Counted from the first letter of the stretch, positions 21,476 through 31,406 are shown. The stretch is DNA of 64,000 bases from Desertimonas sp963786985 (GCA_963786985.1 CAWBBL010000017.1:1-64000), one strand, 5' to 3'. The notes: generated by a model from the sequence alone, not told the origin. Made by a program: numbers and translations.

Positions 21476-22747
21476 TGCTGTTGGTCGAGAATCGCCTGCA
21501 CTTCTTGTGAGGCGCGGTGAACAGCTCCTCGGCGCTGACCCTTCGCCGTTGAGGAAGCGCTGCAACGTCGCCTCGAAGATGTTGGTGTTGATCTCGGTGA
21601 AGTTCTGCACGTTGGTCAAGTAGAACTTGGAGATGTCGGCGGGGGCGCCGAAGTCGACGGTGTAGGGGTTCTCCTGCAGGGCGTCGGCCGGGATGTCGGT
21701 GCGGCTCGGCGGGAAGCCCGAGCCGAGCGCCCACGTGATCTGCGAGTCGGTAGCTGTTCCAGAACTTGATGAACTCCTTGGCCGCCTCGGCGGTGGCGTC
21801 GTCGGACTCGCCGTTGATGGCGAAGGCGACGCTCGTGCCGAGCGTCACCGGTCCGGCGGGCCCGGCTGGCGGCGGCGCGACGCCGAAGTTGAGACCGGCC
21901 TCGGTGAACCGGTCGTCATCCACGGCCCGACGATCTCCATCGCCGCCCGCCGGTCTGGAACAGGTTGTCGGCGTCGGCGCCGGCGAGCCCGATCGGCGAG
22001 ATCCCTCGTCCATGACGAGACCGCCCCAGTACTCGAGCGCCTCGATCGTCTCGGGGGCGTCGAGCAGTGACGTGGTGCCGTCGTCGGACACGACGCCGCC
22101 GCCGTTGCCCCACAGCAGGATCGGCCACATCGGGATCGTGTTGTTGTCGGCGATCGCCAGGCCGTACTGGCCGTCACCGGTGAACTGCACGGCGGCGTCG
22201 GCGAACTCCTCCCACGTCGCCGGCGGCGTCTCGGGGATCGAGCCCGGCGGCCTCGAAGAGGTCCTTGTTCCAGTACAACAGCAGCGTGGTGAAGTTCATC
22301 GGCACGCCGTAGGCGACACCGTCCCACTTCGTCGCGTCGACGGCCGCCTGCACCAGCGTGTCGGACTCGGTCGACGGGTCCTCGTAGTAGTCGTCGAGCG
22401 GTCGGAAGGCGCCGCGGGCGACGTACTGCGGCAGCTGGGCGGTGTCCATGGCGACGAGATCGGGCCCCTCGTCGGAGGCGAGGCTGGGCAGCAGCCGCTG
22501 GAAGAACTGATCCCACGGGGAGATCTCCATCTCGATGGTCACCGAGTCCTGCGACTCGTTGAACTCCTCGACGAGCTGCTCGAGCACGGGCCGGTCAGGA
22601 CCGGTGAACCCGTTCCAGAAGGTGACGGTGGTGGGCTCGCCGCTCGCCGGTTCGGACCGGCGGCGATGCCGGCGGTGGACACGGTGAGCACCCCGGTGGC
22701 CGCGACGGCGGCGACGGCCGTGATCGACGGTGATGAGGTCTGATCAT
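21472..22747 (-). pseudogene. Sugar ABC transporter substrate-binding protein, frameshifted
   Basis: Fragments of a family-1 solute-binding lipoprotein: TVTFWNGFTGPDRPVLEQLV, LEQLVEEFNESQDSVTIEME, a hinge region VAYGVPMNFTTLLLYWNKDL, IPMWPILLWGNGGGVVSDDG, then TLGTSVAFAINGESDDATAE. It ends VQAILDQQQ. At least three shifts are needed. ATG 22747 follows AGGGGG and lies just downstream of an A/T-rich promoter with a palindromic operator. It would capture the arabinoside oligosaccharides the nearby hydrolases degrade. Confidence 0.78.
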
Positions 22748-22780
22748 GTGAACCCCCTGACAGTACGTGTATTGAGATAA

Positions 22781-22808
22781 TTTACAACGTTGAATACAAC
22801 GATGTAAA
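22781..22808. promoter_or_regulatory. Palindromic LacI-type operator between the binding-protein gene and lacI
   Basis: TTTACAACGTTG - AATA - CAACGATGTAAA is a 12-base inverted repeat with one mismatch and a central pair of half-sites, in the only A/T-rich stretch of the divergent region. Size and symmetry fit a LacI-family operator controlling both directions. Confidence 0.7.
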
Positions 22809-22881
22809 GTGCCTGCACAAGCGTCGAGGTCGCACTACTCGCGGCGGCGGCAGGTCGGCGCGGGAGAGAGGGGACACGAGG

Positions 22882-23795
22882 TTGCCCGTCGGACTCAAGG
22901 ACGTCGCCCAGCGGGCAGGCGTGTCGATCAAGACGGTGTCGAACGTGGTCAACGGCTACGCCCACGTTCGGCCCGAGACCCGCGAACGGGTCAGCGAGGC
23001 GATCGAGGCCCTCGGCTACGCCCCAACCTGACGGCCGCAGCCTGCGCGGGGGACGCACCGGGGTGATCGCCTGGCGGTCCCGGACCTCACGTCGCCGTAC
23101 TTCGCCGAGATCGCCGAAGGGGTCATCGACGCCGCCGAGGAGCTCGGCTGGACCGTGCTGATCGACCAGACCGACGGACGGCGCGAGCGCGAGCTCTCGT
23201 CCTCCACGGGATCCGCGACCACCTCATCGATGGCGTCGTGTTCAGCCCGCTGGCCTGGACGACGACGACCTGCGGGCGACCCGCTCGGAGGTGCCGATCG
23301 TGTGCCTCGGCGAGCGCGTCCACGCAGGGAGGATGGATCACATCGCCATCGACAACGTCGCCGCGGCCCGCACCGCCACGACGACCTGATCGAGCGCGGT
23401 CGCCGCGGATCGCCGCCTCGGCGCGCAATCGTCGCCCGTGGCAGAGACCGCCGACTGCGCCTCGCCGGCTACACCGAGGCGCTGACGGAGGCCGGCCTGC
23501 CGCTCGAGCGAGTCATGGTGCAGGCGGCCGGGACCTGGCACCGCGCCGACGGCGTGCTAGCCGACAAGCGACTGATCGAATCGGGCTGCGGCCGGACGCC
23601 ATCTTCTGCTTCAACGACCTGCTCGCCCTCGGCGCGCTGCACGGGCTCGCCGAGCTCGGTGTTGCCGTCCCGACGACGTTGCGGTGATCGGCATCGACGA
23701 CATCGAGGAAGGCCGCTACGTACGACCGACGTTGACCAGATCTCGCCGGACAAGGACGGATCGCCGAGAGCGTCGCTCTGGGAGCGCTCGAATAA
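22882..23795 (+). pseudogene. LacI-family transcriptional regulator, frameshifted
   Basis: TTG 22882 begins a typical helix-turn-helix: GLKDVAQRAGVSIKTVSNVV, then ETRERVSEAIEALGY. Effector-domain pieces follow in other frames: VPDLTSPYFAEIAEGVIDAA, IDGVVFSPLAW, IFCFNDLLALGALHGLAELG and IGIDDIEEGRYVRPTL, ending at TAA 23793-23795. About four shifts are needed. It is divergent from the transporter-hydrolase operon and probably represses it in the absence of the sugar. Confidence 0.78.
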
Positions 23796-23833
23796 AAAAT
23801 AAAATAATTAAGATAAAGAAAGAGATAAATGGA
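23791..23833. other. A/T-only patch at the end of the frameshifted block
   Basis: Right at the lacI stop the sequence becomes about 40 bases made almost only of A and T (AATAAAAAATAAAATAATTA and onward) in DNA of about two thirds G+C. It is neither a hairpin terminator nor a known repeat. It also marks where frameshift-free genes resume, so it may be an assembly seam or filler. Confidence 0.7.
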
Positions 23834-23906
23834 GAGGAAGGGCCGAACATCGAGCGGCGACGCCCGGAGGTGCGCCGGCCGTCGCCCATCGTTCGATCCA
23901 CCGACG

Positions 23907-24503
23907 TCAGTACTGCCAGGGCTGGCGCAGGTCCAAGAATTCGGTGTTCGCCGTCAACGCCTCGAACTCCGCTGACTGGTCGGCGAGCTCGGGCGGCGGC
24001 GCCTTCTGCTCGCCCTCGCGGGCTGCGGTCTCACTGGTGAAGTAGGCAACGTCGATGCATCGGTCGGGGCCTGTCCAGACGCGGGTCCCGCCGATCAGGT
24101 CGGGCCGCCACTGCGCCGCGACCTCCTCGAACCGGCGGTCCATCTCGTGCACCTTGTCCCGATCGACGCCACTGCTCTTCATCACCTGGACGAAACCCGC
24201 GTCGTCGGACCCGCCGGCGAGATACATCTCGACGTCCTCGCTGTCGGTGAAGGTCACCTCACCGTCAAAGCACGACGCCGTGTCTGCCCACCACTGCCCC
24301 TGCTCGGGACGATCGCTGTTCGCCTGCGCCTCGGCGGCGGAGTCGAAGCGGGCGACGAACATCCCCCGGCCATCGTCGCTGACGCCACCCGTCGTGCCGA
24401 GAAAGCCGACGGCCCCCGGTCGCAGCTCCTGGTTCCATCGATCCAACTGCTGGCGCAATCGTTCGGCGTCGGCCACCCTGCCCTCGATCACCTGTACGAA
24501 CAT
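23907..24503 (-). CDS. Protein of two tandem dimeric alpha-beta barrel (ABM-like) repeats
   Basis: 198 residues. Two halves begin alike: MFVQVIEGRVADAERLRQQL and FVQVMKSSGVDRDKVHEMDR, each about 100 residues, the pattern of tandem antibiotic-biosynthesis-monooxygenase/ferredoxin-like domains. ATG 24503 follows a GGAGG five bases upstream; the frame is open further, to 24542, without a better signal. No enzymatic residues are certain. Monocistronic by position. Confidence 0.6.
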   Translation of the reverse strand: MFVQVIEGRVADAERLRQQLDRWNQELRPGAVGFLGTTGGVSDDGRGMFVARFDSAAEAQANSDRPEQGQWWADTASCFDGEVTFTDSEDVEMYLAGGSDDAGFVQVMKSSGVDRDKVHEMDRRFEEVAAQWRPDLIGGTRVWTGPDRCIDVAYFTSETAAREGEQKAPPPELADQSAEFEALTANTEFLDLRQPWQY

Positions 24504-24769
24504 TCCGACCTCCGATCTCTCGCGATGGATCGCATCCTTCACCTGGGGGCTACGGCCCGCAACCGAGAATCCGCGAAGTGGCCGACGACGTCGACCGTGC
24601 TGGCCTGCCAGCCTGCCAGTGCCGCGCTCGAACGGGGAGAGCTGACGGTCGCCGGAGCACTCAGCGATCTCGGGGTGTGCCGTCGAGACGTTTTGCCACG
24701 TCGCTCGGCCCGGCGCACATCAACGGGGTTGCCGGTGAACGTCAGCTCGGCGAGGCTCCGTCGGTGTCG

Positions 24770-25660
24770 ATGCACCCGAATCAGCTGACCGTGACGGCGG
24801 AAACGGTCGGCGAGCTGGTCGATCACCAGTTTCCTGAATGGGCGGCCCTGCCGGTCGAGCGCATCTCATCGGAGGGGACCGTCAACGCGATCTTCCGGAT
24901 CGGGGATCACATCGCCGCACGATTCCCGCTGACCCGGCATGGGGACGTCGCGACGACGCGGCAGTGGCTGCTGTCCGAGGCCGACGCGGCCCGTCAATTG
25001 CTCGGGCGCACCCGCTTCCCAATCCCCGAGCCGATCGCCGTCGGCCAGCCCGGGTCCGGCTATCCGCTGCCCTGGTCGATACAGACGTGGCTGCCTGGAC
25101 TCACTGCAACACACGACGATCCGGGAACCTCGACTGGGTTCGCCGATGATCTGGCGGAGTTCATCATCAACGTCCGCGCCCTCGACACGAGTGGCCGTCG
25201 GTTCCCTGGGCTGGGCCGCGGGGGAGACCTGCGGTCCCACGATGAGTGGATGGAGCAGTGTTTCCGCAACAGCGAAGACCTGCTCGACGTCGCGCGTCTG
25301 CGGCGCGTGTGGAAACACCTGCGCGAGTTGCCGCGCCACGATCCCGATCTCATGACCCACGGGGACCTGACTCCTGGGAACCTGCTCGTGTCCGGCGGGC
25401 GACTGGCCGGGATCCTCGATGTCGGTGGACTCGGACCGGCCGACCCCGCGCTCGATCTCGTCGCCGCCTGGCATCTCCTCGAGGCCCAACCTCGGCGAAA
25501 CTTCCGCGAGGCCCTCGCCAGCGACGATCTCCAATGGGAACGCGGCAAGGCGTGGGCGTTCGAACAGGCCATCGGCGCCGTGTGGTACTACGTCGACAGC
25601 AACCCGGCGATGAGCCGGATGGGTCAACGCACCCTCCACCGCATCATCATCGACCCATGA
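24770..25660 (+). CDS. Aminoglycoside/hydroxyurea phosphotransferase-like kinase (APH fold)
   Basis: 296 residues. The catalytic Brenner motif is MTHGDLTPGNLLVSGG (about residue 197), followed by GILDVGGLGPADPALDLVAA where DxG stands for the metal-binding DFG. The N-lobe GTVNAIFRIGDHIAARFPL has the nucleotide-binding strand. Such proteins phosphorylate small molecules or antibiotics; the substrate is unknown. ATG 24770 is chosen because the longer frame upstream has no domain support. Confidence 0.85.
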   Translation: MHPNQLTVTAETVGELVDHQFPEWAALPVERISSEGTVNAIFRIGDHIAARFPLTRHGDVATTRQWLLSEADAARQLLGRTRFPIPEPIAVGQPGSGYPLPWSIQTWLPGLTATHDDPGTSTGFADDLAEFIINVRALDTSGRRFPGLGRGGDLRSHDEWMEQCFRNSEDLLDVARLRRVWKHLRELPRHDPDLMTHGDLTPGNLLVSGGRLAGILDVGGLGPADPALDLVAAWHLLEAQPRRNFREALASDDLQWERGKAWAFEQAIGAVWYYVDSNPAMSRMGQRTLHRIIIDP

Positions 25661-25711
25661 ACGCGTGGGTGTGCACACCGTGCGCGCGGCATCGTGCGGT
25701 CCGGTCGTCGC

Positions 25712-26350
25712 TCAGTCCAGGCCGAAGCGCTCACGGATCTCCGTCTGGATCTCGTCCCTCGATCGCGTCGCATCGATGTGGGCGACGACTTCCTTGCGCT
25801 GAAAGATCTCGATCACCGGCCTCGTCTTGTCGTGGTACTCGGCGAGCCGCACCGCCAACGCCGCCGGGTTGTCGTCCGAACGCACCGTCAGCGACGACCC
25901 ACACACGTCGCACACATCCTGAACCTTGGGGCGGTGGGCGATGAGGTTGTAGTCGAGGCCGCAACCTGAGCACAGCCGCCGCGCCAGCACCCGCTGCTCA
26001 ACCGCACTGTCGGGTAGCTCCAGGTTGATCACCCCGTCAATGTCGTAGCTCTCGAGAAAGAACTCGGCCTGGCTGGCGTTGCGCGGGAATCCGTCGATGA
26101 CAAACCCGTAGTTCCAATCGTGGTCGGCAAGGCGCGCCTGGATCACCCGCTCGACGACGTCGTCCTCGACAAGATGACCCGACGCCACGACACGCCGAAC
26201 GTGGGCGCCGAGCTTGGTGTGGTTCTGCACGTTCCACCGGAAGATGTCACCAACGCTCATGTGAACGAGGTCAAAGGCATCGGCGAGCAACTTCGCCTGA
26301 GTCCCCTTGCCGCTGCCCTGAATGCCCATGATCACGAACTTGCGCACCAT
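25712..26350 (-). CDS. adk: Adenylate kinase with zinc-type LID
   Basis: 212 residues. P-loop GIQGSGKGTQ at about 9-18, NMP-binding region and GFVIDGFPRNASQAEF, then a LID with C-x2-C ... C-x2-C (RLCSGCGLDYN and VCDVCGSS), the structural zinc form. It converts ATP plus AMP to two ADP. ATG 26350 abuts a GGAG, so GTG 26347 is an alternative start. It is not in the ribosomal-protein operon where adk usually lies, and may be an extra, stress-related copy. Confidence 0.92.
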   Translation of the reverse strand: MVRKFVIMGIQGSGKGTQAKLLADAFDLVHMSVGDIFRWNVQNHTKLGAHVRRVVASGHLVEDDVVERVIQARLADHDWNYGFVIDGFPRNASQAEFFLESYDIDGVINLELPDSAVEQRVLARRLCSGCGLDYNLIAHRPKVQDVCDVCGSSLTVRSDDNPAALAVRLAEYHDKTRPVIEIFQRKEVVAHIDATRSRDEIQTEIRERFGLD

Positions 26351-26519
26351 CTCCAGGCTGCCAGACCCAGGCCCGAGGCGGTGACGGGCTGCCCACCGAA
26401 CAACGCCACAGGCCCATCCATGTGTCACCCGCCGGATCAGAAGGACATTCGACGCGGTTCGTCCCGGGCCTCGGTCCGATCGGCACGCACTACGGTCGCG
26501 TCTCGAAGCAGGAGGCGCT

Positions 26520-27314
26520 ATGGGAAATTTGAACGTTGTCATGATCAACGTCACCTCGCGTGACGATGGGCTCCGCGTGTTGGAACGCGTCGACGCGGCG
26601 ACCGAGACCGGCGAGATCACCGTCATGGATGTGGCGATGGTCTACAAGAGCGACAAAGGGAAGGTGAAGATCCACCAGACTGCCGATGCGACCGCCGGTA
26701 AGGGAGCAGTCAAGGGCGGTGGGCTCGGTCTGCTCGTTGGGATTTTCGCGGCACCGCTCATGCCGGCGGTGGCGGTGGGCGCGGGAATTGGGGCGCTCGT
26801 GGGGAAGGCACGCGACCGGGGGATTTCCGACGACCTCATCAAGCAAGCCGGTCAGGCGATCGAAACCTCTGGTGCGGTCGTCTTCGTGCTCGCCGACCAG
26901 GCCAACACCGCCGTCATCGCCAAGCTCATCGACGAGGCCGCCGGCGGCGGCGCCCAGGTGGAGTATCAGGTCCTCTCCGAAGATGCGCAGGACCTGCTTC
27001 GCATGCAGCTCAAGACCGGGGGCAAGGTCGCTGTGGGAGTGCAGGTCGAGTACAAAGGCATGACGCTCGAGCAGTACGACGAGGTCATCAACCGAATGGG
27101 TTTCGAGCCCCGAGGCGCGGGCGGACCAGGAGCGCTGTTCCACTGGGTGGCGAAGACTGCTGACGGGATCCGGGTGACGGACGTCTGGGAGACCCAAGAG
27201 GACTTCGAAAAGTTCGCCGAGGAGAAGATCGGACCGATCACTCAGGCGGTCGGCGTCCAGAGCCAACCCGAAATCGAATACTTCGACGTCCACAATTACC
27301 TGACAGCGGGCTGA
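26520..27314 (+). CDS. DUF1269 protein fused to a C-terminal ABM-like domain
   Basis: 264 residues. The first 165 or so match DUF1269: LNVVMINVTSRDDGLRVLER, then KGGGLGLLVGIFAAPLMPAV, a glycine-rich amphipathic segment, and a beta strand AVVFVLAD. The last 95 residues (MTLEQYDEVINRMGFEPRG ... TDVWETQEDFEKFAEE) look like a single dimeric alpha-beta barrel. Start ATG follows GGAGG. A shorter DUF1269 paralogue is at 31464-31973. No CCACCC operator was found upstream. Confidence 0.8.
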   Translation: MGNLNVVMINVTSRDDGLRVLERVDAATETGEITVMDVAMVYKSDKGKVKIHQTADATAGKGAVKGGGLGLLVGIFAAPLMPAVAVGAGIGALVGKARDRGISDDLIKQAGQAIETSGAVVFVLADQANTAVIAKLIDEAAGGGAQVEYQVLSEDAQDLLRMQLKTGGKVAVGVQVEYKGMTLEQYDEVINRMGFEPRGAGGPGALFHWVAKTADGIRVTDVWETQEDFEKFAEEKIGPITQAVGVQSQPEIEYFDVHNYLTAG

Positions 27315-30300
27315 CCCACCGCGCCGGGGTCGCTGCCTTCGACCCCAGCAACACCGGTCACTGATCGCTCGAACTCGACTGCCGAGAGACATCCAGCGAA
27401 CACCGGTTCGCTAGCAGCCCTCGATGGCACCCGAGGGCGTCGACGGGATGCGCCGATCGTTGGCCATCGGCGGCTCGCTGACCCGCGCCGACACCAAGCG
27501 ACTGCTCGACGCCGGCGCCGAATGCTCACCCAGCGTGACGCGTCGCCCGCATCCTCGGACGAGCTCGGGCCGTCGTTCGCGAGACCCGGCGCGGCGTTCA
27601 ACGAGTTGGCACGCATCGTCGGCGGGTGGCCTTGACGCCGCCCGCCTCGCCCGGGGTTACAAGACAAGGCGGGCGTGCCCCTGCGTGGAGTGGCGCTCCG
27701 GTGCCCGGCGCTGCCCGGGGGCATCCCGGAGCGGAAGGATCAGATTGTCGACCCCCGTGGAGTGACCATGACAGCTCGCCTCCCTTCAGGAATCGCGGTA
27801 AGGCAGCGCATTGCTGATCATGTACCCCAACACCGTCTCTGTCGTGGCCGATGACGGCTGCGAGGAAGATCACCAACGCGATCAGCCGCAGGAGCAGGGT
27901 CACTGTCCTTCGCCAGCGTTGATCGTCGTGGTACGTGTGCATTGGCACCGAGTACCGCGTCGCGTCAAGCCCCGTGACGGTTAGCGAGCCTGGCACACCG
28001 ATCAGCCGGGTACCGCTGACTAGATGGCGGAGCAACCGGCTGAGCCGAAGGTGCGACAGACGTGGCGTCACACACGAACTGACATGGTTATCGAGATCCT
28101 CGCCACGAAGCTCGATACGGCCGACGAATGGTTCGTCGCCAAGAAAGACGGATTCAGGGAACGCTGACCACAGCCAGATCCCGAGGCCATCCTCGAGTAC
28201 CCCCGGCGATAGCGCCGCACCGCCGATCGATCAGAACGCGCAATGGCCCCGCGTCCGCCCCCGGACCACGGGACCGTTGCCTGCTATCGCCGCAGATCGG
28301 GCGGGATTGGATGTGCCCGGCGGCGTAGCAGTACCCCACGGCCGCGTTCGATAGTCAGGAAACTGACCTCGCGGAGAACACCAGACGAGTTCGGCTGTCG
28401 CTCGTAGGTGAGTGGTTGAGGTCAGCCTGTCCGGCCGTCCGGCCCGCCGCTACCGAAATCGCGGCCCACGATCGCAATGACCATCGCCAACGTGAGTAGA
28501 GCGATGCCTACTACTAGACCACAACCAATGTGAACGCTCCGAGGTCGACCTTCGGCGGCCGCCTCGCCGGCGGACCAGATGGCGAGGCGGGGGCCGACTC
28601 CTTGGTGGAGCGGCGCTCGCGAACACGTCGGCGGCGGAAGGCAAACGGTGTCGTAGACCAGGCGATCAACGAACTCCGCAGTCGCCGAGGGCCATCACTG
28701 CGCCGGACCAACACTGCCGTGGTCGACAGCGACCGCTGGCGGCGAGCATAGATCTGCTCACGGCGATGTCGGTCACGCCGTCGGACGAAGCTCAGGGCAG
28801 GTCGCCGACATCGGCGGGGCGTTCCAGCCTTCTCGACCCGGCCCGCCACATCCGCCGTTGCCGCCTCGGGTCGTCGGAGCATAAGGCGCAACCACGCATC
28901 GGGCCAGGAATTTGGAGATCGCGGAACGCTCTGACACACAGGTCAGGAAACAGGCGTGGCGGCACCGGAGTCTTGTTGCCCGCCACGCCCGAGCACTTTC
29001 GCACGCGTTGAACCGGTGTCGATGCCCCAGGTCCGCCGCTGGGTACGCCCGCCCGTTCCCTCCCTCGTTCGGGGTGCCCTAGTTCCCCATCACATTGTCG
29101 GCATAGACGCGCAACGGCGCTCCGCTCTGCCGGCTAGGGCCGTCACTGGTCGAAACCGGATCCAGCTGCCATGGTCGACAGCGATCACTGACGCACATAC
29201 GATCAGGTCGTGGCTGGGGTAGGCAACCGCACCTTCTACTTCTCTGCTGCGACTCTGTGCTTGACTGCTATCCCGTACGGGACACTGCCAGCGACGGGTC
29301 GGATGTCTCCGTTCCGCGTCGATCGTGCTGCCGTTGCTTTCACTGAGCAGTCAGGCATCGGAATGTCCGCCGGGGTCAAGGGCTTCCGCGGTCGGTGGCC
29401 CGCGGTGGCTACGTGCGGCCGGCGGCGGCGGTGGGCGCCACTACCAACAGACCCTCGGATCGAAGCCCGGCCGACCCGGCCAGCCGGCGTCACCGTCGCC
29501 TGGTTCGGCGTTGCCGCCGCACGGGAGCGAACCCGGCGGCGCTCGCCGCTGAGAGCAATCTCGTCGGCGCCGACGTAGCGGCCGACGTTCAGGCCACGCC
29601 GAGCGACATCGTCCACCTAGGGAGCGGCCGAGCTGCACGAACCGCGGCTGCTGCCCAAGGGTTCTCGTACAAGCGCCCGCAAGTGACCTGGGAGGCGAAC
29701 CGGGCGGTGCCGCTGTTCCACGAGGTCGACAATCCTGTTTCGTTCCTACGAGGCGGTCATCCATGCCGCTGCCGCCCTCGCCCAGTCGCCGGTCGCAACG
29801 AGGTCACCAGAACGGACCGATGCTCAACGACAAGCAGGGGCACGGTCGCGCCGGCACCCTTGTCGATCGACACCCGCTGACCATGGAACGCTGCGGCGCC
29901 GACCGCCGTGTCGTTGAATTTCGAGCCGGTGGGGCTCGTCGGCGTCGGGACGGTCGATGATCCTGCTCCCCGACCAAGGCTCATCGAGCAGGGTCGCGAC
30001 TACAGCGTCATCGCCTAGCGCGACGTGTCCGCAAGACCATCACGCGGCCGGTACATCAGCGACGACTTTCCACCGACGTTCTCCTGTCTCACACCTGGAA
30101 GTCCTCCAGAGCGGTGACAAGCGGTACAAGGACAACCTTCAGATCCCCATGATCGCCACCGCCGAGATCGACTTCTTCGGCCACGCGGCTTCCAATTCCA
30201 CACCGCGTTCACCGACGATGCCGCCGCATCGCGCGTTTGTGAGCAGCCGTCGGCCAACAGCGGAACGACGCTCGCCGGGACGTGACGCCCAGTCGTAGCA

Positions 30301-30340
30301 CCGTGAACGACGACCGCCGCCTCGACAGTGCTTGGGTCAC
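27315..30340. other. Gene-poor, degenerate-looking 3-kb region
   Basis: No protein family could be recognised in six frames over these 3 kb; codon-position G+C bias is weak and open frames are arginine-rich shadows. Visible fragments are a possible minus-strand membrane helix at about 28450-28540 (GLVVGIALLTLAMVIAIVGR), an uninterrupted plus-strand tail ending at 30019 (NFEPVGLVGVGTVDD ... QGRDYSVIA) and a plus-strand piece at 30105-30195 (YKDNLQIPMIATAEIDFFGH). It looks like decayed genes or heavily frame-shifted sequence. Confidence 0.5.
27598..27942 (-). CDS. Possible small membrane protein
   Basis: ATG 27942 opens MHTYHDDQRWRRTVTLLLRL with a hydrophobic helix (LLLRLIALVIFLAAVIG) at about 16-32 after a positively charged start. 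The rest of the 114-residue frame is arginine/proline-rich and not convincing; another frame ends naturally as ALPYRDS near 27790, so a frameshift is possible. Unrecognised. Confidence 0.3.
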   Translation of the reverse strand: MHTYHDDQRWRRTVTLLLRLIALVIFLAAVIGHDRDGVGVHDQQCAALPRFLKGGELSWSLHGGRQSDPSAPGCPRAAPGTGAPLHAGARPPCLVTPGEAGGVKATRRRCVPTR

Positions 30341-30514
30341 TCATCGCCATTCAGCTGAAGCCGCCGCGATGGTGGACGCCATGAACTCCACGGCCGTCAA
30401 CCCCGACGTATGCGCACCGGCACGTCGAGCTCGACATCGACTCGTGATGGTCGCGCTTCTGGCGAGAGTTGCCTTCACCATAGAGGCGCAGATGCTCGAC
30501 CATGTGCCTAACAT
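30341..30514 (-). CDS. Small unrecognised ORF with a strong ribosome site
   Basis: GGAGG, five bases, then ATG 30514, giving a 57-residue Ala/Ser/Arg-rich product beginning MLGTWSSICASMVKATLARS. No family recognised. It overlaps the longer minus-strand frame 30351-30878 in another phase, so one of the two is probably not real or a frameshift connects them. Confidence 0.3.
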   Translation of the reverse strand: MLGTWSSICASMVKATLARSATITSRCRARRAGAHTSGLTAVEFMASTIAAASAEWR

Positions 30515-30878
30515 CGTCACCTCCTGACTTCGCTGCGACGACGCACCTGCTCCGCCCGTGGCCGAGCTCGCTCGACGCGGCTGGCCTGCGTCTCCCGCCG
30601 ATTGCTCTGCCTTCCTGGCGCTCTCGCGATGCGTGCTCGGGTCTCCCAGCGGATCGCGATCGCCGGGCGTGTGCGTCGTTGTCGAGCGCCGCTCTGCACG
30701 GCGCAGACCGCGCTTCAATCGGCTCGATCTGTCTCGGAGATGCTCGGCTCTTGCCGTGGTAGGCGCTCCGCTCGCCGCGCCGCGACAACCGGCGACGACG
30801 GGCGTGGAGCAGCAGCCGCAACAAACCGGCCTTGATGAACTCCGCCGAACGTCCGAGGTCGTTGTTGTCGGTGGGCAT
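30351..30878 (-). CDS. Unrecognised arginine-rich protein
   Basis: ATG 30878 follows a perfect AAGGAGG at seven bases' distance, and the first 20 residues (MPTDNNDLGRSAEFIKAGLL) look like a real amino terminus. After about residue 30 the composition becomes very Arg/Ser-rich as in a wrong frame, so the gene is probably frameshifted or decayed. Function unknown. Confidence 0.35.
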   Translation of the reverse strand: MPTDNNDLGRSAEFIKAGLLRLLLHARRRRLSRRGERSAYHGKSRASPRQIEPIEARSAPCRAALDNDAHARRSRSAGRPEHASRERQEGRAIGGRRRPAASSELGHGRSRCVVAAKSGGDDVRHMVEHLRLYGEGNSRQKRDHHESMSSSTCRCAYVGVDGRGVHGVHHRGGFS

Positions 30879-30890
30879 CGGCGTACCTCC

Positions 30891-31406
30891 TTGTACGGCC
30901 CGCTAGAGGGGGCTCTACTGGAAGCCGATCTCGGCTTCGTGCCCAACCTGGCCGCCGTCACCGCCGCCAGTCCCACCCTCCTCGCCGCCTTCGACGCATT
31001 GCGCCGAACGGTGTCGGATCCGTCGTTCGACCCTGTGCACCGTGAGATCGCGGGTGTGGCGGTCGGCGTGGCTGTCAACAACGCCTACGGGGTGGCGTTC
31101 CATTCCACCATGCTCGGCAAGCTCGGCGTCGGCGAACCGGACATCGAAGCGATGCGTGCCGGCTCCGTGCCCAACGACCCTGTTCATGCAGCGGTCTATG
31201 CCTTCGCACGCGATGTTTCCTTGCATCGGGGGAGTGTTGCCGACGATGTGGTCCGACGCGCCAACGACGCCGGACTCGACGCCACCGATCTCCTCCAACT
31301 CGTCGCCGAGTGCGTTTTCGCCGCCCTCGTCGGGATCGTCGACAATCTCGCCGGCCGGGTGCCGCTGGACGAGTTCCTCCGTCCGCGGCAATGGACGCCG
31401 AGCTGA
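30891..31406 (+). CDS. Carboxymuconolactone decarboxylase (AhpD-like) family protein
   Basis: About 171 residues. LEADLGFVPNLAAVTAASPT and HREIAGVAVGVAVNNAYGVA match the all-helical CMD/AhpD fold; in this copy the usual CxxC is replaced by VNNAYGVAFH, so thiol peroxidase-reductase activity is doubtful. The start is uncertain: TTG 30891 is the best in-frame candidate, and the upstream open frame crosses the divergent ribosome site of 30878. Confidence 0.7.
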   Translation: MYGPLEGALLEADLGFVPNLAAVTAASPTLLAAFDALRRTVSDPSFDPVHREIAGVAVGVAVNNAYGVAFHSTMLGKLGVGEPDIEAMRAGSVPNDPVHAAVYAFARDVSLHRGSVADDVVRRANDAGLDATDLLQLVAECVFAALVGIVDNLAGRVPLDEFLRPRQWTPS

